This document shows positions 48,255 through 59,240 of a stretch of DNA of 64,000 nucleotides, one piece after another. The DNA is from Calliphora vicina. Its lineage: Eukaryota; Arthropoda; Insecta; Diptera; Calliphoridae. The notes under the pieces were generated by a model, which was given only the letters and a program-made list of their open reading frames with translations, was not told where the DNA came from and did no database searches. Numbering within the stretch: position 1 is the stretch's first letter; the number at the start of each line of letters is the position of its first letter. The stretch lies in NCBI RefSeq assembly GCF_958450345.1, contig NC_088781.1:42147357-42211356 (forward strand). The letters are read 5' to 3'. Position numbers and translations under genes: made by a program.

Positions 48255-50740
48255 TATCTTTTAGATTTAAAAAAAAAAATATAAGAGAAAAAATTTTATG
48301 GCAAAAATAAATTTTTGTAGAACTCGGGTTAAACTTCACTTAATTGTTAATAAATTCGCAAGGAATCCGTCGATTTTTATGATCGATATCTCATTTTGTT
48401 CCCATTACATGTGGCTTTGCGATAAAGCAATAAATCTGAAAAATTTCTGCTGTTTTCGATTTTTCATGATTTTTTTAAAATAAAAAAAATTTGCTATTAT
48501 CACGTAAAAAATATATTTTTTGCTTCAATTTGTTGTTATAACTCCGAAACTACTGAGCCAACTGAAAAGCAATGTATATGTGAAAATTTGTACATGGCAT
48601 GCAGAAAATGTTTTCTTAATTCAATCATTAGAAAGAAGAACATTAATTACTCAATTTTATGTATATCAAACAAAAAAATAAAATTTTGTGAAAATGAGCG
48701 AATTCACTTAATTGTGAATAAATTCCAACAGAATCCATCGATTTTTATGATCGATATCTCATTTTGTTGCTATTACATGTGGCTTTGCGAAAAAGCAATA
48801 AACCTGAACAATTTCTGCCGTTTTCGATTTTTCATGATTTTTTTAAAATAAAAAAAAATTTCTATTAACACGTAAAAAATATATTTTTTGCTTCAATTTG
48901 TTATTATAACTCCGAAACTACTGAGCCGACTGAAAAGCAATGTATATGAGAAAATTTATACATAGCATGAGGAAAATGTTTTCTTAATTCAATCATTGGA
49001 AAGACGAATATTACCTACTCAATTTTATGTATATTTAACAAAAAACTAAAATTTTTTAAAAATGAGCGAATTCACTTAATTGTGAATAAATTCGAAAAGA
49101 ATCAATCAATTTTTATGATCGATATCTTATTTTGTTTCTATTACATGTGGCTTTACGATAAAGTAATACATCTAAACAATTGCTGCCATTTTCGATTTTT
49201 CATGATTTTTTTAAAATAAAAAAAATTTACTATTTCCTAGTAAAAAATATATTTTTTGCTTTATTTTGTTATCATAACTCCGAAAGTACTGAGCCGACTG
49301 AAAAGCAACGTATATGTGAAAATTTGTACATAGCATGGGGAAAATGTTTTCTTAATTCAATCGTCCAAAAAAAACAACATTAACTACTCAATTTTATGTA
49401 TAACAAACAAAAAACTAAAATTTTGTGAAAATGAGCTAATTCACTTAAATGTAAATAAATTCGAAAGAAATCCATCGAATTTTACGATCGAGATCTCATT
49501 TTGTTCCCATTACATGTGGCTTTGCGAAAAAGCAATAAACCTGAAAAATTTCTGCCATTTTCGATTTTTCATGATTTTTTAAAAATAAAAAAAATTTGCT
49601 ATTTTCACGTAAAAAATATAATTTTTGCTTCAATTTGTTATTATAACTCCGAAAATACTGAGCCGACTGAAAAGCAATGTATATGAGAAAATTTGTACAT
49701 AATACGCAGAAAATGTTTTCAAAATTCAATCAATCGAAAGAATAACATTAATTACTCAATTTTATGTATATCAAACAAAAAACTAAAATTTTTTAAAAAT
49801 GAGCGAATTCACTTAATTGTGAATAAATTCGAAAAGAATCAATCAATTTTTATAATCGATATCTTATTTTGTTTCTATTACATGTGGCTTTACGATAAAG
49901 TAATACATCTGAACAATTGCTGCCATTTTCGATTTTTCATGATTTTTTTAAAATAAAAAAAATTTACTATTTCCTAATAAAAAATATATTTTTTGCTTTA
50001 TTTTGTTATCATAACTCCGAAACTACTGAGCCGACTGAAAAGCAACGTATATGTGAAAATTTGTACATAGCATGGGGAAAATGTTTTCTTAATTCAATCG
50101 TTCGAAAAAAGAACATTAACTACTCAATTTTATGTATAACAAACAAAAAACTAAAATTTTGTGAAAATGAGCTAATTCACTTAAATGTAAATAAATTCGA
50201 AAGAAATCCATCGATTTTTACGATCGATATCTCATTTTGTTTCTATTACAAGTGGCTTTACGATATAGTAATAAATCTGAAAAATTTCAGCTGTTTTCGA
50301 TTTTTCATGATTTTTTTAAAATAAAAAAATTAGCTATTTTCACGTAAAAAATATATTTTTTGCTTCAATTTGTTATTATAACTCCGAAACTACTGAGCCG
50401 ATTGAAAAGCAGTATATATATGAAAAATTTTACATGGCATGCGGAAAATGTTTTCTTAATTCAATCATTCGAAAGAAGAACATTAACAACTCAATTTTAT
50501 GTATAACAAACAAAAAACTAAAATTTTGTGAAAATGAGCAAATTCACTTAATTGTGAATAAATTCGAAAAGAATCCATCGATTTTTATGATCGATATCTC
50601 ATTTTGTTTCTATTACATGTGGCTTTACGATAAAGTAATAAATTTGAACAATTTCTGCCGCTTTCGATTTTTCATGATTTTTTTAAAATAAAAAAATTTG
50701 CTATTTTCACTTAAAAAAAATATTTTTTGAAGTTGTGGGT
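48255..50740 (+). repeat. ~368-bp satellite, seven units (plus orientation)
   Basis: ATTACATGTGGCTTTGCGAT-type text recurs near 48403, 48772, 49140, 49510, 49880, 50250 and 50613. Period about 367-373 bp. ACTCCGAAACTACTGAGCC is a constant landmark. It is the reverse of the block at 21.1-22.2 kb. Frames of 61-135 codons with CENERIHLIVNKF and FRFFMIFLK recur in each unit because the period is close to a multiple of three; they are satellite readings. Fifth and third units are nearly identical, hinting at a higher-order dimer. Confidence 0.92.
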
Positions 50741-51889
50741 GAGATTTTAAAATTTTATCATGAAATTAAAGAGGTTTCTTTAAAATTATTTTTTAAATTT
50801 CAATTTTTGCCTGGTTTTATATAGATTTTCCTAATTTTAGTTTAAAAACATCTCCCATTTAATCTGATTAAAACCATTTGACAAAAACAACAATATTTTA
50901 CTAAACGCCTCGACTACTTACAATAAGTTGTCATTTTGGTATCTTCTGTTCAGTGTTTGTTTAATACCAACTACAGAATTTACTCAGCCCACCAGTTCCT
51001 TTGCCATTTTAAGCTATATTTTTTTTTCGGTTGTTAGTTAACATCTAAGTCTACGGATTATAAAGTTAAATCGAAACCATTTGTATTTTATTTCTCTTAC
51101 AATTTTTGTGTTGAATGAATGAATGAATGTTTGTATTTCTTAAGCCGCCTGACAAGATGCTGTAAACAAAACCAGCATAAAACAAACAAAAACATCAGCA
51201 GTAGTTTGTTCCAGCTGGAATAGAGTTTCAGAGTTAGAGTATTAAAACTTCTTAGCCAGCTGAGTGGTAGTTTTGGCTAAATTTTAAGCCAAAAACACAA
51301 CAAATAAGGGCAAAATGGCAGCAGCATAGTAAGGAAGAGTGAAAGACACACAAAACTAAAGGAAATTTTCCACAGAGGGGAAATAAAATGTATAATAAAA
51401 ACTTTATTGTAAAAAAAATCATACAAATATGGAAGTATACAAAAAAAGTCTATAGCAAAATATAAAGACTTTAGAAAACTGTTACTACATTTGGGCTGTA
51501 TAACAAAGCAGCAGCAACAGAAAAGTTACAAATTGTGTAAATTACTACCTCGTGTACACACAGGAAAGTGTTGAAAGTTATGTTTTATATCCTGTTGTCT
51601 GTAAACCTAGTAACGCCCTGCAACAGGAAGTAGAGAGTGTAGCTATAATTTGAAATTTTCTTTGTTTAGTTAACTTAGGTAAATAAGTAATTAAAACATT
51701 AAGGCAACTGAAAAAATGTTTGGAAAATATTGTATTTAATATTTGATTTTTTTGTATTGAGGTTTTCTTATTGAACTAGTAAAAAAGCATTGATTAAATC
51801 GAATAAGCCACAAAGTCAATAGGCTTTCAATATTTATGAAATATGTAGTTTACTTTAACAGCCTTGCCCACTTCGTCGACTGACATCAT
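50741..51889. other. AT-rich low-copy interval; no gene
   Basis: No frame of interest. GAATGAATGAATGAATG lies at about 51113-51129. The stretch 51150-51640 is less AT-extreme and looks single copy. Confidence 0.4.
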
Positions 51890-52060
51890 AAATTCTTTAA
51901 AGATACCAGCTATGTTGTTCCTTTTTTAACAAATACAAAACTCCGAAGCAGGGTTCTCTACATAAACGTCCACAATCTTTCTTGGGAATCGAACCCGCAA
52001 CCCTTAACATTTAAAACGGTTGTTTGTTCAACTGGATATTAAAAACAGCTTGTTATTATT
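51890..52060 (-). repeat. Possible tRNA-derived SINE remnant
   Basis: On the minus strand GTTGCGGGTTCGATTCCC (about 51986-52003) is an excellent RNA polymerase III B box (GGTTCGATTCC). A degenerate A-box-like TCCAGTTGAACAA lies about 45 nt upstream. No intact tRNA fold is formed, so it is a SINE or tRNA pseudogene rather than a tRNA gene. Boundaries are uncertain. Confidence 0.4.
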
Positions 52061-52224
52061 CGTGAGGCTTCAAGCCTCTGTGCAGCTCTAAACATCATCA
52101 TAACAGATTTAGACTACATTCGAAGCCAATTATCCTGTTTGATGGGCCCTAGGGCCCATTTAGGCACTTCCGAGGCATTATACTCTGCACAACCCCAACA
52201 TTGAGCAGTCACAAAGCAAATGCT

Positions 52225-52926
52225 TAGAGGATTCATCGGCTGTGCCGAATCTTATAAACCCTTCACCAAATTATACTTCAAAATTTTAAATATTTTTAGG
52301 TAAACAAAATTTAACTTTTTTCCAGTTTTTTTAATTTTTTGGAAAAAAAAATTTTCGATTGTTATTTTAAATATTTTTTTTTTAAATTTTAAATTTAAAA
52401 TTTTTTTTTTTAAATTTGAAAATTTTTTTTTTTGTTTTTTAAATTTTTTTTTTGTTAAAAAAAAAATTCGGGTTAAAATTTTTTTTTCCGATTTTGACCC
52501 ATTGAAAGTCCATATTACTATGGTCTTATATACGTCGTTGCAAATGTCTTTGAAATATGTATCATTAGATATCCATATTGTCTATATTAATGTCTTAGTA
52601 ATCCAGATATAGATCAAAAATCGAGGTTGTCTTGGTTTTTTCCTCATATCTCAGCCATTTGTGGACCGATTTTGCTGATTTTAAATAGCAAAATTCTCGA
52701 AAGCATGTCTGACAGAATTATCTAAGATTTGGATCCCGTAGATATCTGGGGTCTTCAGAAAATTGATTTCAACAGACAGACAGACGGACATGGCTTAATC
52801 GACTCCGCTATCTATAAGGATCCAGAATATATATACTTTATAGGGTCGGAAATGAAAAATGTAGAAATTACAAACGGAATGACAAAGTTATATATACCCT
52901 TCTCACGAAGGTGAAGGGTATAAAAA
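52225..52926 (+). mobile_element. Family A dispersed repeat, near full length
   Basis: It starts with a diverged 5' end (AGAGGATTCATCGGCTGTGC, CGAATC), then CCCTTCACCAAATTATACTT. The homopolymer-rich centre follows, then GGCTTAATCGACTCCGCTAT, and the 3' end TCACGAAGGTGAAGGGTATA AAAA. An open frame of 61 codons at 52729-52914 corresponds to that in the copy at 62000-62299. Confidence 0.85.
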
Positions 52927-53330
52927 GAGGGAAATAATCGGGGTTGAATGAAATTTCACACGCGCCCAGAGAAAGTGTTGTCGAGTTTAAGGAAATTCTC
53001 TGCGAGATGTTAAGTTTTTCCAAATTAATTTGCCATTTAAAAACCATGAGGTAAACATGTTATATATCAATGGATAGAGAATTTTGTCTACTTTGCAAAA
53101 ATGAATATAACATTTGACAGTTAAAAAAATTATGGAACACTTTTTTGAAAATAAAAAGAAGATAACAATTTTTCAACTTGAAATTTAATTTTTATTTATG
53201 AATATTTTTTAATGAAATTTTACAGTTGTATAGATTTTTCTATCGAAAAAGGAATACCAAAAACAAAATTTTGAAATTTATTATCAGGAATCCCACAATT
53301 TCCAAAAATTTTCAACATGGATGACAATAA
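52927..53330. repeat. Fragment related to the MITE at 42127-43113
   Basis: AAAAAGAGGGAAATAA, AATGAAATTTCACACGCGCC and GTGTTGTCGAGTTTAA parallel text near 42198-42285. CAACTTGAAATTTAATTTTT and TGGATGAC follow later. It abuts the end of a family A copy. Ends are not defined. Confidence 0.5.
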
Positions 53331-53962
53331 AAAAACATAATTTACATGACGTAAACTACATATTGTGTATTTTGTAGGTAATCTACATGATTTACTCCAT
53401 TAAAATATGTAAATTATTATTTTGATTATATTGTTTACATAAGGTAAACAATGTTAAAACCATAAACTATAAATAAATGTTAAAAATAAACTATTTAACT
53501 TGAACATTATTAATATTTGATTAAAAACAAGACATATTTGTATTATTTACATAAAGTAAACAATTGTTTCTAAAAAGAAATTTTTAAAAATTTGCTAAAG
53601 AATTTCCTTTATATTCATAAAAATTCTTTAACTTTATAAAAACAAGGTTTCAAGGAAACAAATTTCAATACTAAAAGGATGTAATTAAAATATAGAGAAA
53701 TATTTTTTATTACAATATTTACATAAGGTAAACACATGATTTTTGATATTTGTTTAATTTAACTGCTCTCTTTAAAATGTAATTTTTTGTTACGATTTAA
53801 AGATGGAAATAATTTACTTTATTTACTTAAGGCAAATAAACATTTTGCTCAACAATTTAATACTTTTTCATAAAAAACAAAGATTATTTACACTAAGTAA
53901 TCAATTGAATAAGCTTTCCTTTAAAAAATCAATTGATTACATAGTTTGTTAATGAAAAATTA

Positions 53963-55327
53963 CACTATACGACAAAATAAATTTTTTTCCAAAATTACAA
54001 GGTTAAACAATAAATTTTGATAGAGGAGACAAAAGAAAAACAAGCAAGGGAGCTATATTCGGCTGTGTATATACCCTTCACCAAATTATACTTAAAAATA
54101 ATTTTTTTTAAATATTTTTAAGTAAACAAAATTTAATTTTTTTTTTAATTGTTTTTCAAAATTTTTTTTAAAAAAAATTTTTTTAAATTTTTTTTTTAGT
54201 TTTTAAATTTTTTTTTTTTTTGGAAAAAAATGTATTACAAAAAAAATTTTTTGATGAAAAAAAAATTCGGGTTAAAAAATATTTTTCCCGATTTTGACAC
54301 ATTGTAGGTCCAACTTACTATAGCCTTATCTACATCGTTGCAATGGACTTTGAAATATCTATCATTAGATATCCATATTGTCTATATTAATGACTTAGTA
54401 ATCCAGATATAGATCAAAAATAGGTCAAAAATCGAGGTTGTCCCGGTTTTTTGCTCATATCTCCGTTATTTATGGACGGATTTAGCTGATTTTGAATAGA
54501 AAACTTCATGCCTGACATAATTATTGATGATTTGGATCCCGAATATATCTGGGGTTTTCAGAAAATTTATTTCAACAGACAGACGGACATGGCTTAATCG
54601 ACTCCGTTATCTATAAGGATGCAGAAAATATATTCTTTATAGGGTCGGAAATGAAAAATGTAGAAATTACAAATAGAATGACAAACTTATATATACCCTT
54701 CTCACGAAGGTGATGGGTATAAAAAGACACGTGTATCGGCGTTTTGAAAGTTTACATATGAATTTCATTTGATAATAGAGATATTTGAGATGATTTTTAG
54801 TTAAATTTTAACTATTTTTTTTTTTCATGCTAATTTAAAAAAAAATTCTTAATAAATGACAAATTAACCCTAGGCTCTCTTTTGTTGTGTCTTATTTCTG
54901 ACTTTCTGGTTGAATTTTCCGTTTTGGTGTATTCAGGGACTAATAGTAAAATTTCACGGACAATATTTTTACGGAACATTTTAACCCCTTAAATCCCTGT
55001 TTTAATGGTGTTTTTTGCTCTTTTTTAAAAGAAGGACAAAAAAGACCCATGCCTTGAGGATTTAGAGGGTTAACATATTCTACAAAAATGTTCTCCGCAA
55101 CATTTTACATAAATTTGCTGAATACATTTTATACCTAAAATGTAAGGATCGCACGGATTCTTATGCCGATTAGCAATAAGAATGTGCCAGAGTTGGGAAA
55201 CTTTAACCCACCCTCAAATGAAATTCAGATGTAAACTTTCAAAACGTCGATACACGTGTCTTCTTTTTTGTCTCCTCTATCAAAATTTATTGGTCTGACC
55301 TTGTAATTTTCTTGGTGTTGTACAGTG
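53963..55327. mobile_element. Long-TIR element L, complete copy with nested family A
   Basis: Left end CACTATACGACA and right end TGTTGTACAGTG are inverted. Inward similarity continues for more than 100 bp, including CCAAAATTACAAGG, GATAGAGGAGACAAAA, GACACGTGTATCG and GAAAGTTTACATATGAAT. TTA flanks both ends (53960-53962 and 55328-55330), a possible 3-bp duplication as in PIF/Harbinger-type insertion, though the ends are not typical. A family A copy is inserted in its left arm. No transposase. Confidence 0.78.
54040..54726 (+). mobile_element. Family A dispersed repeat nested in element L
   Basis: It starts ACAAGCAAGGGAGCTATATT and CGGCTGTGTATATACCCTTC, and ends TCACGAAGGTGATGGGTATA followed by AAAA. 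It interrupts the A-run after GAGGAGACAAAA in the left arm of the host element, which is uninterrupted in the 14.3 kb copy. Confidence 0.88.
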
Positions 55328-55575
55328 TTATTAAATGTTTAAATTTTTGTGAAAATTCTTTAAGTTTCTTTGCGAACATAAATTGTTTACCTAAGGTAAA
55401 ACATATAAATTGATTTATTTAAAAAATGTTGACTATACTGTTGATTTACCTTAGGTAAATAAAGTAAGTAATTCTCATGTTTAAATCTTAACAAAAAATT
55501 ACATTTTAAAATCAACTATCAAAAATAAATTGTTTACCTTATGTAAATAATAAAAACTACTACTATATATTTTAA

Positions 55576-57475
55576 TTAAATCCCCTTTGTATGAATAGTA
55601 GTTCAAATTTTAATTGCTGAGGTAGTGTCTAAAGAAAGTTGGATAGGGAAAGTTTACAAAACAGGCGTATGAGTGCTAAGGAATTGTGAAAACTCAAAAA
55701 TTAATCATACGCTCCGTAGCAAATACTGGTGATGAAATTAACATTTTTCCAATTTCTTCTCAAGTCACTAAATTACTCAGATTAGGAGTTAACAGATGGC
55801 TGTTGACAGGAGTAGTGTTGCCCTTTCAGTTAAGAGATGGGAAATTAAAAAAATCGCGGACTTATTGACCCACCCAGTAAATGTTCAGGAAAGAAAACAA
55901 TTCAGGAAAGGCAACTATTCAAATTCATTCGAATTGATATTAAACACAAAGTGGGAATATGACATTCTAAAGTGGTACATATTATCAAAATAGTAACGAT
56001 TGTAGAATAACTTAAATAAACATTGAATGATTCCCTGAAAACTACTTAAATCTTCAGTTGCTGAGCAAAACATATTAAAATCCGATTAAAAACAAGAAAG
56101 AAAAAAAACCCTGATGGTTTTATCATTTAAAATGAAATTTTTGTTTGATAACAAAAAGCTAACAATTCAATAATGATTTCCATACTCCTCATCATACAAT
56201 TGATAGTCAAAGCAACAGAACTTTAAAAGTGTAAACAAATAAATAAATCCTTGACAAGACTCTTAATATTTACCATTTATCAAATGAATTGATTCTTTTC
56301 AATTTGAACAGTGTAAATTTGCTTAAAACTCTCATCTATTTGAGTGCAAAATTGTATTCGTGTTAAATCTCTATATGGAGGAGTGAAAAAAAAAATCAGT
56401 TATATATTCGGCATACAAACTCATAAATTAACAGTTTATGAAGAATTCATCACTAGAGTATTTGTAGTTTCGTTTTTTTTCATTTTCATTCAAAGTATGT
56501 ATGTCTGTGTAGTATGTGGCACGTGGCATGTATGCAGTTGCAAACATGATACAACAAAATGATATTAAATATTTATACAAATTTGTTTGCCAGCATATTT
56601 GTTATGTTTTTTTTTTCGAGTTTTATTTTTGGACAAGGGAACCTATTCACCCCTTGGTTCTAATAAAATTGGATTTGTTTTCCAAGCCCTCTGTATTCAT
56701 ATCGCTGAGTTTTAGGGATATTTTTTTGGTGGGGTATTTGAGCATTTTGTAAATTTTAAATGGTTATATAAGAGACTACATGTAAAATGGTCATAAAATA
56801 GAGATATGGGGATTTTAGTTTCTATATGGAATATTGCATTTTTATTTTTGTTAAACATAAACAAAAGTTGAAGTACTTAAGTAAAATTTATTAATTTGAT
56901 TGTATATTGTTTAAACAAAAATATGAATTTTAAACTAGGCAGTTGAATATAAAAGGGACAGAGTTGATAAAATTTTAGGTATCTTTGCTATGAATTTAAT
57001 TATGACAAAAACTATAATAAATATGTATATAGAACTTTTACTGAAACGTTCTAGACCAAACTTGGTGCAGCAATAGAATATTCTGAAAGCTCAACTCTTC
57101 CAACCTTCAAAGACAATACTTTGAAAGCTTAATACTTTCATACTCTCTTCACATTCCAAATTTTAAACAAATCTAAGCTTACCCTGAAATTACCCAGAAA
57201 AAACTTGGAACTGACTTGCAATTACTGACTATCTAACTTTTCAATGAATATTTCATACCATTAGCATTACTTAGAAGTAGTTTGGTAATGGCTGACATAT
57301 AATATGATCTATAGTAATATTTATTAACAAATTCTTAATAAATTCATTATAAAATTTATTCAACCATTTTTGTTAATTCCAATTGATTTAAAAAACTTTT
57401 TCTTCATTCAATTTCTTTTTTTTTACAGAAAATTTTCAATCGTCAAGGCAATAGGGTACAAACTTTTGTACATTA
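55576..57475. other. Low-copy AT-rich interval; no gene recognised
   Basis: Overlapping + frames at 55686-55868 and 55796-55993 have less biased composition than most but no motif or splice signal, and are left uncalled. Frames at 56344-56562 and 56516-56752 are Phe/Val-rich. No repeats seen. Confidence 0.4.
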
Positions 57476-57680
57476 CCCCCTGTCAATACCTGACAAATTT
57501 TTATCATGATAAACTTTAAAATGGTTGTCAAGATAAAAAAATTATTAGGTATAGTCTCCATTTATTAGTATTATTGCTTCGTCATGACAAAATTGTTACT
57601 GCTTTTGCTCAGACAACTTTGTCTTGACAACAAACGTCATTAATTGTTATGATAAATATTTGCCAAGTATAGACAGGGGC
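57476..57680. mobile_element. Short TIR element, ~205 bp
   Basis: CCCCTGTCAATACCTGACAA, then ATTTTTATCATGA, is mirrored at the right by TTATGATAAATATTTGCCAA and GTATAGACAGGGG. Inner GTTGTCAAGA also mirrors TCTTGACAAC. Target duplication not found. Confidence 0.65.
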
Positions 57681-57819
57681 TTAAACGTACAGATGAAATA
57701 AGATATTGCATCCTGGATAAGAACCATCTTAATATCTTCTAACTGATTCTAACTGATTATAGCGATGAAGATACTGTAACTGCAGCATAAGAGTGAAGGA
57801 CATCCACTATCTGGCTTCT

Positions 57820-58560
57820 CTGTATATGGCCTACCATCAGGCCGATCCACCACCCAACAACACGGTGAGGAATATGATGCGGATGTCTGTGGTTATAGGG
57901 GCTGACGCCAAACCTCATCATGCCCTCTGGAAAAGCTCAGGCATCAATACTTGAGGTGAGTTTTTAGTAGACTTCATATAAGTTAGACTCTAATCTAATG
58001 GTAGTCAACCAAGGTTCAGAACCTACTTTTGTTGTTGCAAACAGACAAGAGGTTCTTGATGTTATGATTGTTAGTGCAAGCCACTTGGAAGGTTTCAGAT
58101 GATTGCTCATTCTCGGATCATCGATAATTGGTATTATCAGTTAACAAGAAATCTGATGGGATTGAACCCTATGTAAATAGAAGAGAGACAAGATTGGATG
58201 AGCATCGACGAATCCTATTTGATTAAGTTTGTCATTTCGTTTGTAATTTCCACAATATTATTTTCCTACCCTATAAGTTTATCTGGTATTTTCGATTAAA
58301 AAAAAATCTGAACCCTATTTAAATGGAAGGAAGGCAAGTTGGGATGAGCATCGACGAATCCTATCTGAGCTCCTTCCCCGACCCCCTTTTATAGATAACA
58401 TTGAGACAATTTAAAGAGCAGTCAATAAACTCACGAGCACCATAACTGAAGCTACAGCGAATACATGCTTTCCCTCTGTACGAAGAGGTAAAGGATGACC
58501 GTCTCCGGAAACAGCTGACTCCAGAAGGAGATGCCACAGAGGCTAAAAGATCAGGCGACT
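57820..58560 (+). pseudogene. Non-LTR retrotransposon endonuclease remnant
   Basis: One frame reads YMAYHQADPPPNN and VVIGADAKPHHALWKSS, then INT-stop-GEFLVDFI. After a frameshift it continues LMVVNQGSEPTFVVANRQ, EVLDVMIVSASHLEGF and, in another frame, DDCSFSDHR. GADAxxHH and SDH are hallmarks of the APE-type endonuclease of R1/LOA/I-like elements. Two stops and at least two frameshifts show it is dead. A segment ending GATGAGCATCGACGAATCCT occurs twice (about 58160-58215 and 58308-58370), with a piece of family A (about 58220-58300) between. No reverse transcriptase is present. Confidence 0.8.
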
Positions 58561-58563
58561 GGT

Positions 58564-59240
58564 CATCTGTCCGTTTGTAATTTCCACAATATAATTTTCC
58601 GACCCTATAAAGTATATATATTCTGGATACTTTAGGTAGCGGAGTCCATTAAGCCATGTCCGTCTGTATGTCTGTCCGTCTGTTTGTTGAAATCAATTTT
58701 CTGCAGACCCCAGATATCTTCGGGATCCATATTTTTAATAATTCTGTCAGACATGCTTTCGAGAAGTTTGCTATTCAGAAAACTCGGTCCACAAATGGCT
58801 AAGATATGAGGAAAAAACAAGGACAACCTCGATTTTTGATCTATTTTTGACCTATGTATATATGGATTACTAAGTCATTAACATATACAATATGGATATC
58901 TAATGATAGATATTTCAAAGACCTTTGCAACGTCATATATAATAGTTGGACCTACAATGGGTCAAAATCGGAAAAAAAAATATTTTTTAACCCGAATTTT
59001 TTTTTCAACAAAAAACTAAATTTTTTTTATTGAAATTAAAAAAAAAAAATGTTTAAATTTTTTTTTAAAATTTAAAAAAAAAATCGAAAATATTTTTTTT
59101 CCAAAAAATGAAAAAAACAACTTTGGAAAAATAAATAAATTTTATTTACCTAAAAGTATTTAAAATTTGTATTTTGAAGTATAATTTGGTGAAGGGTATA
59201 TAAGATTCGGCACAGCCGAATATAGATCTCTTACTTGTTA
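58564..59240 (-). mobile_element. Family A dispersed repeat, 3'-truncated
   Basis: On the minus strand it starts AACAAGTAAGAGATCTATAT, TCGGCTGTGCCGAATCTTAT and ATACCCTTCACCAAATTATA. It runs to GAAATTACAAACGGAC, lacking the last ~50 bp with the 3' hairpin. The missing end roughly matches the separate fragment at 58220-58300, suggesting a rearranged pair. Confidence 0.82.

Larger units (their letters stand above)
53331..55575. repeat. Array with TTTACCTTAGGTAAA cores, split by a TIR element
   Basis: Core variants occur near 53341, 53442, 53550, 53718, 53823 and 53888, then, beyond the insertion, 55384, 55443 and 55531. Forms include TTTACATAAGGTAAACAA and TTTACCTTAGGTAAA; the latter is a perfect odd palindrome. 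Spacing is about 60-170 bp. The long-TIR element at 53963-55327 interrupts it. Confidence 0.75.

Noticed and set aside
21989..50691. Family of 61-135-codon frames in both ~366-bp satellite blocks
   Set aside because: They recur because of the tandem repeat period; no conserved domain is recognisable and stops occur in every unit.
51980..52010. tRNA gene
   Set aside because: Only the T-arm/B-box portion is convincing; no acceptor stem or anticodon arm folds around it.
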